Shown piece by piece: positions 54,324 through 61,867 of a stretch of 64,000 bases of DNA. Both the position numbers and the translations under genes were made by a program. The stretch is from Streptomyces mirabilis (lineage in GTDB: Bacteria > Actinomycetota > Actinomycetes > Streptomycetales > Streptomycetaceae). The notes beneath the pieces were generated by a model that worked only from the letters and a program-made list of their open reading frames with translations, was not told where the DNA came from and did no database searches. The stretch spans positions 2,852,001 through 2,916,000 of the forward strand of contig NZ_CP074102.1 in NCBI RefSeq assembly GCF_018310535.1. The letters run 5' to 3'. The stretch's first letter is position 1. Every line of letters begins with the position of its first letter.

Positions 54324-55037
54324 CTACTTGTCCTCGTCGAGGGTGTACGTACGGTCGCCGGGGGCGACGGTCGCGTCGGAGCCGCCCGCGACCAGGGCGA
54401 GGCGGACGTGTTCGGCGAACGACTCGGCGTACGCGACGCGTTGGGCGTCGGCGGTGTCGAGCGCGAAGGTGATGGGGACGGCCTGGGTGGCGCTGTTGCG
54501 CCGGTCGTTGCTGGACTGCCCGGGGTCGAGGGCGGTGAGCTTGCCGACGTCGATGACGCGGGCGTTCGCCACGATGACCTTGGACTGGTCCTTCTGCTTG
54601 TCGTTCTCGGCCTTGAAGGTGGCGTAGATGTTGACCCTGGAGCCCGGGTCGATCTTTCCGGCCACACCGGTCGCCGCGTCGATCATGATCGCGATCTCCT
54701 GCTGGCCCGCCTCCAGCGCGGGCCGGTCCACGATCATGTCGGTCTGGAGCAGGGAGCCCTTCTCCAGTTGGGTGACGGCGATCTTCCCGCGGATCTGGCC
54801 AAGGCTCGTGACCGCCGTGCTCGACAGCCAGCGCTTGGGCATCGAGACCCTTTGGAACTGGTCGGCCGACAGCTCCTTGTAGGGCGCGATGTCGTCCTTC
54901 AGGCGGTACGCCGCCACCTCCGGGCCGACCTTGGAGTTCACGTCGCGGATCACCGAGAGCACTCCGGCGAAGGCGCCCAGGGCGCACAGGACCGAGAGGA
55001 CCAGCAGGATGACGCCGCGGCGCTGGCGTGAGTTCAT
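54324..55037 (-). CDS. cpaB: Flp pilus assembly protein CpaB (SAF domain)
   Basis: 237-residue protein with an N-terminal membrane anchor (GVILLVLSVLCALGAFAGVL) and a SAF-type domain (about 40-110: VAAYRLKDDIAPYKELSADQ, IAVTQLEKGSLLQTDMIVD). An RcpC/CpaB C-terminal region follows (EIAIMIDAATGVAGKIDPGS, RVNIYATF). In Gram-negatives CpaB works with the secretin; no secretin is expected in this Gram-positive, so here it probably guides the pilus through the wall. A 12-bp tandem repeat lies just upstream. Confidence 0.9.
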   Translation of the reverse strand: MNSRQRRGVILLVLSVLCALGAFAGVLSVIRDVNSKVGPEVAAYRLKDDIAPYKELSADQFQRVSMPKRWLSSTAVTSLGQIRGKIAVTQLEKGSLLQTDMIVDRPALEAGQQEIAIMIDAATGVAGKIDPGSRVNIYATFKAENDKQKDQSKVIVANARVIDVGKLTALDPGQSSNDRRNSATQAVPITFALDTADAQRVAYAESFAEHVRLALVAGGSDATVAPGDRTYTLDEDK

Positions 55038-55108
55038 GACGCGGACAACCTCGATCGTGGGGCGGGGACGGGCGGGGTCGAGCGGTCGTGCCTGGCGTGG
55101 TTCAGCGT

Positions 55109-55168
55109 GTGTTCTTCGACGTGTTCTTCGACGTGTTGTTCGACGTGTCGATCAGCGTGTTGTTCGGG
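55109..55168. repeat. 12-bp tandem repeat upstream of cpaB
   Basis: Five consecutive units of the form GTGTTCTTCGAC (two exact, three degenerate) in the gap between the zinc-ribbon gene and cpaB. On the plus strand it would read FFDV-FFDV-LFDV, but no gene is supported there. Confidence 0.88.
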
Positions 55169-55182
55169 CGTACGGACGTGGC

Positions 55183-56067
55183 TTACGTGGCGCCTCGGGG
55201 CAGAGCGCGTACTGAGGATGCTGCCCGCACAGTGGCCGCCGGAAGCTCGGAAGGCGGGGGCAGCGGCGCGGCACAGAACCCGCAGCGGTCACCGATGAGT
55301 TCGAGGCCGCACCAGTGGCACTCCTCCCGGCGGACGGACGACACGAGCTGGTAGAGCACGGAGACGTCGTACAGACCGGCGGCGAACTCGGCGAGCTTGG
55401 TGGTGCCCCACCAGCGCGCCGACTCCTGCGGCAGCGGTACGGTCGCGACGCCCTGCACACTCCAGGCGGGCGCGAGGGTCGCGGTGACCCAGTCGGAGGG
55501 CGGCTGGCCCGCGGCGACGAGCAGCCGGGTGCCGAACTCGGGTCCGGGGAGTTCGTCCTGCCCGATCCGGGCCAGCTGCGGGCGCGGATGGGACAGTACG
55601 GCGAACTGGGCGCCCGGCACCCATGACTTGGCGTGCGACTTCAGCGTCACCGGGACCCGGTCGAGCTTGGCGACCGATCCGAGCAGGGCGCCGGCGTAGA
55701 TGTAGTGGGCGAGCAGCCGGGCGGAGGAGGCGAGCACGCCCGGGCTGAAGTCGCAGACCGACAGCTGCCGCAACTGCTGGGCCAGCAACGCCACTCCGAG
55801 CGGTGGCAGGTCGATGCCGAGCAGGGCGATGCGGTCGCTCTCCAGGACGGAGCGGACGGTGTGCAGCCGCCGGGTGACCGCGTCCTCGACCGAGGCCGGG
55901 TAGAGCGAGATGACGTACCCGTGCTGCTCGATGAGGGCGTGCATGCCCGTGAGGGAGCTTTCGAGGCTGTCGAGGGGCTGGACCACGGCGGGTGGGGTCT
56001 GCCGGTCGTGCGGCGGGAGCACCAGATCGGGACTGGTGACGGCTATCGCGGTCGGCACGCTGCACAC
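55183..56067 (-). CDS. Conserved Tad-locus protein with C-terminal zinc ribbon
   Basis: 294-residue protein of unknown function. No signal peptide. The central part is Leu/Val/Ala-rich but not clearly membrane-spanning (IALLGIDLPPLGVALLAQQL). Near the C-terminus (about 250-266) CHWCGLELIGDRCGFC forms a compact CxxC-n8-CxxC zinc ribbon. It is the first gene of the leftward Tad operon as seen here. The start is a GTG (56067); another GTG at 56058 is possible. A structural or regulatory partner of the pilus machinery is possible from position only. Confidence 0.75.
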   Translation of the reverse strand: MCSVPTAIAVTSPDLVLPPHDRQTPPAVVQPLDSLESSLTGMHALIEQHGYVISLYPASVEDAVTRRLHTVRSVLESDRIALLGIDLPPLGVALLAQQLRQLSVCDFSPGVLASSARLLAHYIYAGALLGSVAKLDRVPVTLKSHAKSWVPGAQFAVLSHPRPQLARIGQDELPGPEFGTRLLVAAGQPPSDWVTATLAPAWSVQGVATVPLPQESARWWGTTKLAEFAAGLYDVSVLYQLVSSVRREECHWCGLELIGDRCGFCAAPLPPPSELPAATVRAASSVRALPRGAT

Positions 56068-56407
56068 ACCCCGTTCACTGTGGCGGGGTGGTCGACCACC
56101 GCCTCAGATGGCCCCTGTGACGTCCTCTTGCATCAGCACCATATCCACGGCATGGCCGCCTCAACACCGAATCTTCCACATCAACTCACGGAAGGTACGG
56201 CCTTGATCAACGGAGAGTGAGACGAATATGCCACAAGTCGCCCACACTTGGGGCCCGTTGAGGCAACCGGTCACCCCTGTCACCCACCAGAGGTCTTGAC
56301 AACCCAATTGGTCTGGACCAACTTGTACGCCAGCAACGTACGACGGTGGCCACCGTTCCGCATCCCCCTCTCCCCCCTCCCCTCCCCTCCCCTCACCGGA
56401 GGTCCCA
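56068..56407. other. 340-base divergent region, Tad locus / chitinase
   Basis: No gene. It holds the chitinase promoter with a DasR-like site, a pyrimidine-rich block (56370-56398, runs of C and T) just before the chitinase start, and presumably the Tad operon promoter near 56080-56200, for which no clear hexamers were found. Confidence 0.7.
56296..56321 (+). promoter_or_regulatory. Chitinase promoter -35 with DasR-like (dre) site
   Basis: TTGACA (56296-56301) is a consensus -35. TTGGTC-TG-GACCAA (56308-56321) matches the DasR-responsive element class (core TGGTCTAGACCA) in nine of ten core positions outside the centre and overlaps the spacer/-10 region, so DasR binding would block RNA polymerase until GlcN-6-phosphate is present. 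The -10 is not clear. Confidence 0.78.
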
Positions 56408-58126
56408 GTGGACCGCGTCATACGTATGCCCCGACCGCCCCGACGGAGATGGGCGGGCGCCCTCGCCGCCGTCGTCACCGCCTCCGTCCTCTCCCTCACC
56501 GGTCTGGCCGGCCAGGCCCAGGCGGCGGACGTCAACAACGCCAAGAACGGCGGCTACGAGTCCGGCCTGAGCAACTGGACCTGCACGGCGGGCAGCGGTA
56601 CGACCGTCTCCTCGCCGGTGCACGGCGGCTCGGCCGCCCTCAAGGGCACGCCCGCCGGGCAGGACAACGCCCAGTGCACCCAGGCCGTCGCGGTCAAGCC
56701 CAACTCGACGTACACACTGAGCGCGTGGCTGCAGGGCGGGTACGCCTATCTGGGCGTGACGGGCACCGGCACCACCGACGTCTCGACCTGGACCCCCGAC
56801 TCCGCCTCCTGGAAACAGCTCTCGACCACCTTCACCACGGGCGCGTCAACGACCTCGGTGACGGTGTACACGCACGGGTGGTACGGCCAGGCCCCGTACT
56901 ACGCCGACGATCTCTCGGTCTTCGGCCCCGACGGCGGCGGAGGCGGCGACCCGGCGCCCACGATCCCGGCAGCACCCACCGGCCTGACGGTCTCCTCCAC
57001 CACGTCCTCCTCCGTCTCCCTCTCCTGGAACACGGTGTCGGGCGCGACGGGCTACAACGTCTACCAGGCGGGTACGAAGGTCCAGTCGACGACGGGAACA
57101 TCGGCGACCGTCTCGTCCCTCGCGGCCTCCACCTCGTACTCCTTCCAGGTCACGGCGACGAACGCGGCGGGCGAGTCGACGAAGTCGACGGCGGTGACCG
57201 GCACGACGACCGCTTCCTCGGGCGGCGGTGGCGGTGGCACCCTGCCCAAGCACGCCGTCACGGGCTACTGGCAGAACTTCAACAACGGCGCGACGGTCCA
57301 GAAGATCTCCGACGTGCAGTCCCAGTACGACATCATCGCGGTGGCGTTCGCGGACGCGACGGGCACGCCGGGCGCGGTGACCTTCAACCTCGACTCGGCC
57401 GGGCTCGGCGGCTACACCGTCGACCAGTTCAAGGCGGACATCAAGGCCAAGCAGGCCGCGGGCAAGAAGGTCGTCATCTCCATCGGCGGCCAGAACGGCA
57501 CCGTGTCGATCAGCGACTCCACGTCCGCGACGAACTTCGCGAACTCCGTCTACTCCCTCATGCAGACGTACGGCTTCGACGGCGTCGACATCGACCTGGA
57601 GAACGGCCTCAACGCGACGTACATGACGCAGGCCCTGCGGTCGCTCTCCTCGAAGGCCGGCTCGTCTCTCATCATCACCATGGCCCCGCAGACGATCGAC
57701 ATGCAGTCCACGTCGAACACGTACTTCCAGACCGCCCTGAACATCAAGGACATCCTGACGGTCGTCAACATGCAGTACTACAACAGCGGTTCGATGCTGG
57801 GCTGTGACGGCAAGGTCTACAGCCAGGGCTCGGTCGACTTCCTCACCGCCCTCGCCTGCATCCAGCTCCAGGGCGGCCTGGCCCCCTCCCAGGTGGGCCT
57901 GGGCCTCCCGGCCTCCACGAGCGGCGCGGGCAGCGGCTATGTCTCGCCCTCCGTGGTGAACAACGCCCTGGACTGCCTGGCCAAGGGCACCAACTGCGGT
58001 TCCTTCAAGCCCTCCGAGACCTACCCGGACCTGCGCGGCGCGATGACCTGGTCGACGAACTGGGACGCGGCGGCGGGCAACGCGTGGTCGAACTCGGTGG
58101 GGCCGCACGTGCACGGGCTCGGCTAG
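56408..58126 (+). CDS. Secreted family 18 chitinase with CBM and FnIII domains
   Basis: 572-residue extracellular chitinase. Signal peptide 1-39 (RRRWAGALAAVVTASVLSLT, cleavage after AQA). A carbohydrate-binding beta-sandwich (about 40-177: NGGYESGLSNWTCTAGSG) is followed by a fibronectin III module (about 190-275: PAAPTGLTVSSTTSSSVSLS) and a Gly linker. The GH18 barrel (about 283-570) has catalytic D391-G-V-D-I-D-L-E398, with E398 as the acid and substrate-assisting Asp residues intact. VISIGGQNG and MTWSTNWD are also family marks. The GTG start has GGAGG upstream. Regulation by DasR is likely. Confidence 0.95.
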   Translation: MDRVIRMPRPPRRRWAGALAAVVTASVLSLTGLAGQAQAADVNNAKNGGYESGLSNWTCTAGSGTTVSSPVHGGSAALKGTPAGQDNAQCTQAVAVKPNSTYTLSAWLQGGYAYLGVTGTGTTDVSTWTPDSASWKQLSTTFTTGASTTSVTVYTHGWYGQAPYYADDLSVFGPDGGGGGDPAPTIPAAPTGLTVSSTTSSSVSLSWNTVSGATGYNVYQAGTKVQSTTGTSATVSSLAASTSYSFQVTATNAAGESTKSTAVTGTTTASSGGGGGGTLPKHAVTGYWQNFNNGATVQKISDVQSQYDIIAVAFADATGTPGAVTFNLDSAGLGGYTVDQFKADIKAKQAAGKKVVISIGGQNGTVSISDSTSATNFANSVYSLMQTYGFDGVDIDLENGLNATYMTQALRSLSSKAGSSLIITMAPQTIDMQSTSNTYFQTALNIKDILTVVNMQYYNSGSMLGCDGKVYSQGSVDFLTALACIQLQGGLAPSQVGLGLPASTSGAGSGYVSPSVVNNALDCLAKGTNCGSFKPSETYPDLRGAMTWSTNWDAAAGNAWSNSVGPHVHGLG

Positions 58127-58150
58127 AAAGGCGCCCTTCGGCCGGACACG

Positions 58151-58183
58151 GTGCCGGCCACCCCATGCAGGGGTGGCCGGCAC
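58151..58183 (+). terminator. Chitinase terminator hairpin
   Basis: A perfect 14-bp inverted repeat (58151-58164 and 58170-58183, GTGCCGGCCACCCC) with loop ATGCA, 24 bases after the stop. No T-run. Confidence 0.88.
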
Positions 58184-58856
58184 TCGCCTGTCGGCGTTGC
58201 GTTTGATAATGCGCCGATGTGATGAATCCACCTGTGACGGATGACGGGGGCAACAGCGGGAGACATGCGCGGGTCCCGGCTTTCCGACTACACCGGGATG
58301 GCGACGACCGGACCGGTTGACGCACCTGGCGCAGCCGGGAGCGCGGCTGACAGGCCATTTCATTTCGGGAGTCGGCGGTAGCAGATGGGGATGGCCGCGA
58401 TCGCGGTGAAAGCCAGGAAGTGGTCGGGTTTGCGCTCGTAGCGGCGGTGCGGGCGCCGGCACCCGCTGAAACAGCTCCGACAACCCGTTCCTCTTTCCAG
58501 GCGGGGAGGTCTGTCTGGTCGGGTTGCCGCTGGTTCGGTGAACTCCGCACCGTCTGCGACCACTTCATCGCTTCCTGCGCGTCCCGAGTCAGGGGCACGG
58601 TGCGCCGGCACCTGGGCCGTGGCACGGCCCAGACCCGGTCGATCGTCGCGGAGCCCCCTCGGTACACAGGGGATCGGGAGGCGTGGGAGAAGGGGCGGCC
58701 CTGACACCCCGGCCCGCCGGTACCGACCCCGACACCGCTACCGATGCCGTCCCGGGCGAGGCGGGTCACGTTACGTCGCGATGACCGATGCCCTCCTGAA
58801 TCGGGGTGCCTAGTGTCATCTCGTCCCTGGTGGCAACGGATCGGAATCGGACCCGC
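58184..58856. other. Gene-poor stretch with an IS remnant
   Basis: About 670 bases without an intact gene. Only the transposase tail (58360-58470) is recognisable. The rest shows no consistent codon bias in any frame and no further repeats. TAGTGT (58811-58816) is -10-like and may serve the 58857 gene. Confidence 0.75.
58360..58470 (-). pseudogene. IS5-like transposase C-terminal remnant
   Basis: Read leftward, the last 36 codons before the TGA at 58360 encode SGCRRPHRRYERKPDHFLAF followed by TAIAAIPICYRRLPK. This matches the conserved C-terminus of IS5-group transposases (pattern GCRRLHRRYERKxxHFLAF, then a hydrophobic helix and YRRL). The rest of the transposase (about 220 residues), its catalytic DDE residues and both terminal repeats are missing, so it is an inactive relic. 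Confidence 0.78.
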
Positions 58857-59426
58857 ATGCGTCTGCTCACGTACCTCGTCGGCTGCAGTGTCGACGGCTT
58901 CACCGCCGGTCCTGACGGACAGTGCGACCCCTTCGCCTTCGACGGCGATCTCAAGGCCGCCGTTCTGGCCGAGTACCCCGAGACCGTTCCGGACCATGCC
59001 CGCAGGCCGCTGGGCGTCGTCAGCACGGCGAACAGATTGTTCGACACGGTCGTCATGGGGCGCGGCGTCTACGAATCCGCTCGGGCGGCCGGTGCGGACA
59101 GCCCGTATCCCTGGCTGCGGCAGTACGTGGTCTCCTCGTCCCTGAAACGACCCGCGTCAGGGGTCGATGTCGTCGCCGGGGACCCGGCGGAGTTCGTCCG
59201 CGGGCTGAAGCGGCGGCCGGGCATGGGCGTCTGGCTGTGCGGCGGCCCGGTGCTGGCCGGGCGCTTGCTGCGCGAGGTCGACAAGCTCGTGGTCCACCGC
59301 CACCCGGTGGTGTTCGGGGCCGGCGTTCCGCTGTTCCACGCGGCATTCGACCCTGCCGCCTTCACGCTGACCGACTTCCGGGTCTTCGCCACCGGCGCGA
59401 CGGTCACCACGTACACCAAGCAGTAG
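58857..59426 (+). CDS. Dihydrofolate reductase-fold protein (RibD C-terminal type)
   Basis: 189-residue RibD_C/DHFR-superfamily protein starting MRLLTYLVGCSVDGFTAGPD at the ATG 58857. The frame is open to 58806, but homology begins here. Other marks are VVMGRGVYESARAAG, GVWLCGGPVLAGRLLREVD and HPVVFGAGVPLF. It is paralogous in fold to the gene at 43964. Substrate unknown. The tandem GNAT gene follows eight bases after the stop, so the two are probably co-transcribed. Confidence 0.88.
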   Translation: MRLLTYLVGCSVDGFTAGPDGQCDPFAFDGDLKAAVLAEYPETVPDHARRPLGVVSTANRLFDTVVMGRGVYESARAAGADSPYPWLRQYVVSSSLKRPASGVDVVAGDPAEFVRGLKRRPGMGVWLCGGPVLAGRLLREVDKLVVHRHPVVFGAGVPLFHAAFDPAAFTLTDFRVFATGATVTTYTKQ

Positions 59427-59434
59427 GAGCACAG

Positions 59435-60376
59435 ATGTTGTTTCGCCCCACGACCGAGGCCGATCAAGAGCGTGTCGCAGCAGTCATCGTGGATGAACCG
59501 GTGGGCTGGATCGACGCCGACCGCTATCTGGACGAGTTGAAGCAGGGGATGTACCGGCCGGAGTGGACCTGGATCGCCGAGGACGACGGGCGGATCGTGG
59601 GCCGTTCCTTGTGGTGGGGGCAGCAGGACAGCGCTCACCCCGTCGCCCTGGACTGTCTGCATGTCGACCCGGCGCTCCCCGACCGCGCGGAGGTGGCGGC
59701 CGGGCTGCTGACCGCCGCGCTGCGGGCGTTCGCCGACGCCGGTGCGCCCAAAACTCCGCTGTACAACCTGACGCTGCCCGTCGGCTGGCGTGACACCCCG
59801 GCCGCGGTGGCCGCCGTGGAGTGGCGGCGCCGGGCCGCCGTGGCAGCGGGCCTCACACACGAGGTGGAACGGCTGCGCCTGCAATGGACGGCCGACGTCG
59901 GCCTCCCCACGTCCAGGGGCCGGCTGACGTTCGCCCCCGCTTCGGACGAGGAGTTCCTCCGGCTGTTCCGTCGGATAGCCGTCGGCAGCCTGGACGACGA
60001 GACACGCAGGAACATCGCCGTCAAGGGCGCCGAAGCCACGGCCAGGGACGAGATGGACTTCTATCTCGGCTGCCCCGGTCGGCGCGAGTGGTGGCGCGTG
60101 GCCCACACCCCGGACGGGCAGGTCGCGGGCCTCGCCCTCCCCTCCGCGACACCGTATGCCCGCAACGTGGGCTACCTGGGCGTCGTCCCCGAGTTCCGCG
60201 GCCATGGGTACGTGGACGACCTCCTCACCGAGATCACCCTCATCCACACGGAGTCCGGTGCCGAACTGATCACAGCCACCACGGACACCGGCAACGCCCC
60301 CATGGCCGCGGCCTTCGCCCGCGCCGGCTACCGGACTTCGGAGATCCGCATGCTGTATTCGGCGCCGGTGGCGTAG
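59435..60376 (+). CDS. Tandem GNAT N-acetyltransferase
   Basis: 313-residue protein from the ATG at 59435 with GGAGC six bases upstream; the frame is open to 58922, but that lies inside the previous gene. Two GNAT-like halves are visible. The N-terminal half (1-150) is degenerate (WTWIAEDDGRIVGRSLWWG, ALDCLHVDPALPDRAEVAAG). The C-terminal half (160-313) has a full acetyl-CoA loop (GYLGVVPEFRGHGYVDDLL) and GNAPMAAAFARAGYRT. The arrangement resembles mycothiol synthase-like and antibiotic acetyltransferase-like tandem GNATs. Substrate not assigned. Confidence 0.88.
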   Translation: MLFRPTTEADQERVAAVIVDEPVGWIDADRYLDELKQGMYRPEWTWIAEDDGRIVGRSLWWGQQDSAHPVALDCLHVDPALPDRAEVAAGLLTAALRAFADAGAPKTPLYNLTLPVGWRDTPAAVAAVEWRRRAAVAAGLTHEVERLRLQWTADVGLPTSRGRLTFAPASDEEFLRLFRRIAVGSLDDETRRNIAVKGAEATARDEMDFYLGCPGRREWWRVAHTPDGQVAGLALPSATPYARNVGYLGVVPEFRGHGYVDDLLTEITLIHTESGAELITATTDTGNAPMAAAFARAGYRTSEIRMLYSAPVA

Positions 60377-60441
60377 GGCGGAGAGACGGAGGCCCCCTCG
60401 CCCGAGGGAGACGGACGGTTGATGAAGGGCGGCAGCGGGCG

Positions 60442-60490
60442 CGCCGTATGAAGAGAGCCGTATGAGCCGTATGAGCCGTATGAAGAGAGG
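60442..60490. repeat. Short tandem repeat (GAGCCGTAT) before the lyase gene
   Basis: Four GCCGTATGA words occur within 50 bases, the middle ones at a 9-bp period, each end followed by AGAGAG. The last AGAGGAGA provides a purine-rich ribosome-binding site for the ATG at 60503. Confidence 0.8.
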
Positions 60491-60502
60491 AGAGCCGGTC
60501 CG

Positions 60503-61438
60503 ATGCCGGTTTTCATCGAAGAGTTCACGTTGGCCGGGAGTGACAGCGGTCCCTACGCGCTCACCACGGGCCCGGACGGGGCGCTGTGGTTCACGCTGGT
60601 TCACAGCGGGGGCATCGGGCGTCTCGTGCCCGGAGGGGTACTCACGCACCATCAACTCGATCCGGACTGCGGGCCGACGATCATCGCTGTCGGGCCGGAC
60701 GACGCCTTGTGGTTCACCGAGCACCGGGCGCACCGCATCGGCCGGATCGCCCTCGACGGCAAGGTCGAGGAATTCACCGTGCCGACCGCGGAGTGCGGTC
60801 CGTTCGGAATCGCCGCCGGCCCGGACGGAGCGCTGTGGTTCACCGAGACCGCCGCCGACCGGATCGGCAGGATCACCAGCGACGGCCGGGTGACCGAGTT
60901 CCCGCTGCCGGCCACGGGGTCCTGCCCCTCCGCGATCACGGCAGGCGCCGACGACGGGATGTGGTTCACCCTGAACCAGGCCGACGCGATCGGGCGGATC
61001 GGCATGGACGGAGCCGTCACTCTGCACCCGTTGCCGACCAGGTCCGCCGGCCCGGTGGGCATCACGGCCGGGCACGACGGGGCAGTCTGGTTCGTCGAGA
61101 TCGGTGCAGGGCAGATCGGGCGGATCACTCCCGACGGCGGGATCACCGAGTTCCCGCTGCCCGACCGCACGTCCCGGCCGCATGCCATCACCCCCGGCAG
61201 CGACGGCACGTTGTGGTTCACCGAGTGGGCCGGCAACCGGGTGGGCTCCCTCACCCCCGACGGCACTGTCACCGTGCACGACCTGCCGACCCCGGGCTCG
61301 GAACCGCACGGGATCGCTCTGGGCCCGGACGGAGCTCTGTGGACAGCGCTGGAAATCGGCGCACTCGCCCGCGTCGGCGTCCGTGTCCGCACGCAACGAA
61401 GCAACGAACAACGAGGGAACGAAAGGGAACACTCATGA
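60503..61438 (+). CDS. vgb: Virginiamycin B lyase (Vgb family)
   Basis: 311-residue seven-bladed beta-propeller. Blade repeats of about 42 residues are clear (GPDGALWFTE, DRIGRI, then EFPLP). Vgb opens the streptogramin B ring by an elimination at the ester bond, Mg-dependent, without water. The residues I recall as essential in the staphylococcal enzyme (Tyr18, His228, His270, Glu284) correspond here to Y18, H227, H269 and E284, so an active lyase is likely. The C-terminal 20 residues are an Arg/Asn/Glu-rich extension. The stop overlaps the YCII gene (ATGA). Confidence 0.9.
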   Translation: MPVFIEEFTLAGSDSGPYALTTGPDGALWFTLVHSGGIGRLVPGGVLTHHQLDPDCGPTIIAVGPDDALWFTEHRAHRIGRIALDGKVEEFTVPTAECGPFGIAAGPDGALWFTETAADRIGRITSDGRVTEFPLPATGSCPSAITAGADDGMWFTLNQADAIGRIGMDGAVTLHPLPTRSAGPVGITAGHDGAVWFVEIGAGQIGRITPDGGITEFPLPDRTSRPHAITPGSDGTLWFTEWAGNRVGSLTPDGTVTVHDLPTPGSEPHGIALGPDGALWTALEIGALARVGVRVRTQRSNEQRGNEREHS

Positions 61439-61785
61439 AGTACGCACTCGTGATCTTCGAGACCGATGAGTCGCGCCACCGGATCCGGACCGACCAGGCA
61501 GCTCACCGAGCGGCGTACGAGACCTGGATCGGCAAGATCGCGGCGGCAGGCAAACTGATCAGTGGCGATGCCCTGGACACCGAGTCGGCCTCCGCGACGA
61601 CCCTGCGCAAGACCACCGAAGCAGCGCCCGCCACGGTGACCGACGGGCCCGCACACCCCGGCGAGGAGACCCTGGGCGGCTGGTTCGTCATCGACGTGGC
61701 CGACCGTGAGGAAGCCGTGGAACTCGCCAAGGGGCTCGGCACCTTGGAGACCATCGAGATCTGGCCGGTGCTCGAAGGCGCCTGA
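61435..61785 (+). CDS. YCII-domain protein
   Basis: 116-residue YCII/DGPF-like protein (dimeric ferredoxin-like fold). Features: MKYALVIFETDESRHR, the strand-helix HRAAYETWIGKIAAAGKLIS and the C-terminal GGWFVIDVADREEAVELAK. Its ATG overlaps the vgb stop. Such proteins are often encoded with ECF sigma factors or regulators, and here a LAL regulator follows 80 bases on. Enzymatic role unknown. Confidence 0.88.
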   Translation: MKYALVIFETDESRHRIRTDQAAHRAAYETWIGKIAAAGKLISGDALDTESASATTLRKTTEAAPATVTDGPAHPGEETLGGWFVIDVADREEAVELAKGLGTLETIEIWPVLEGA

Positions 61786-61867
61786 GGACGGCCCGTTGCG
61801 GCATCGCCCCTCCCCCGACGTACAGTGTCGATCATGATGCTCGGTTGCTGGCCGGGGGGAGCGGACG

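Noticed and set aside
55088..55354. Plus-strand frame translating the 12-bp repeat as FFDV-FFDV-LFDV
   Set aside because: It continues antisense through the zinc-ribbon gene, has no ribosome-binding site and no coding bias outside the repeat.
59069..61432. 787-codon minus-strand frame across the GNAT and vgb genes
   Set aside because: It crosses three well-supported plus-strand genes and has no recognisable domain.
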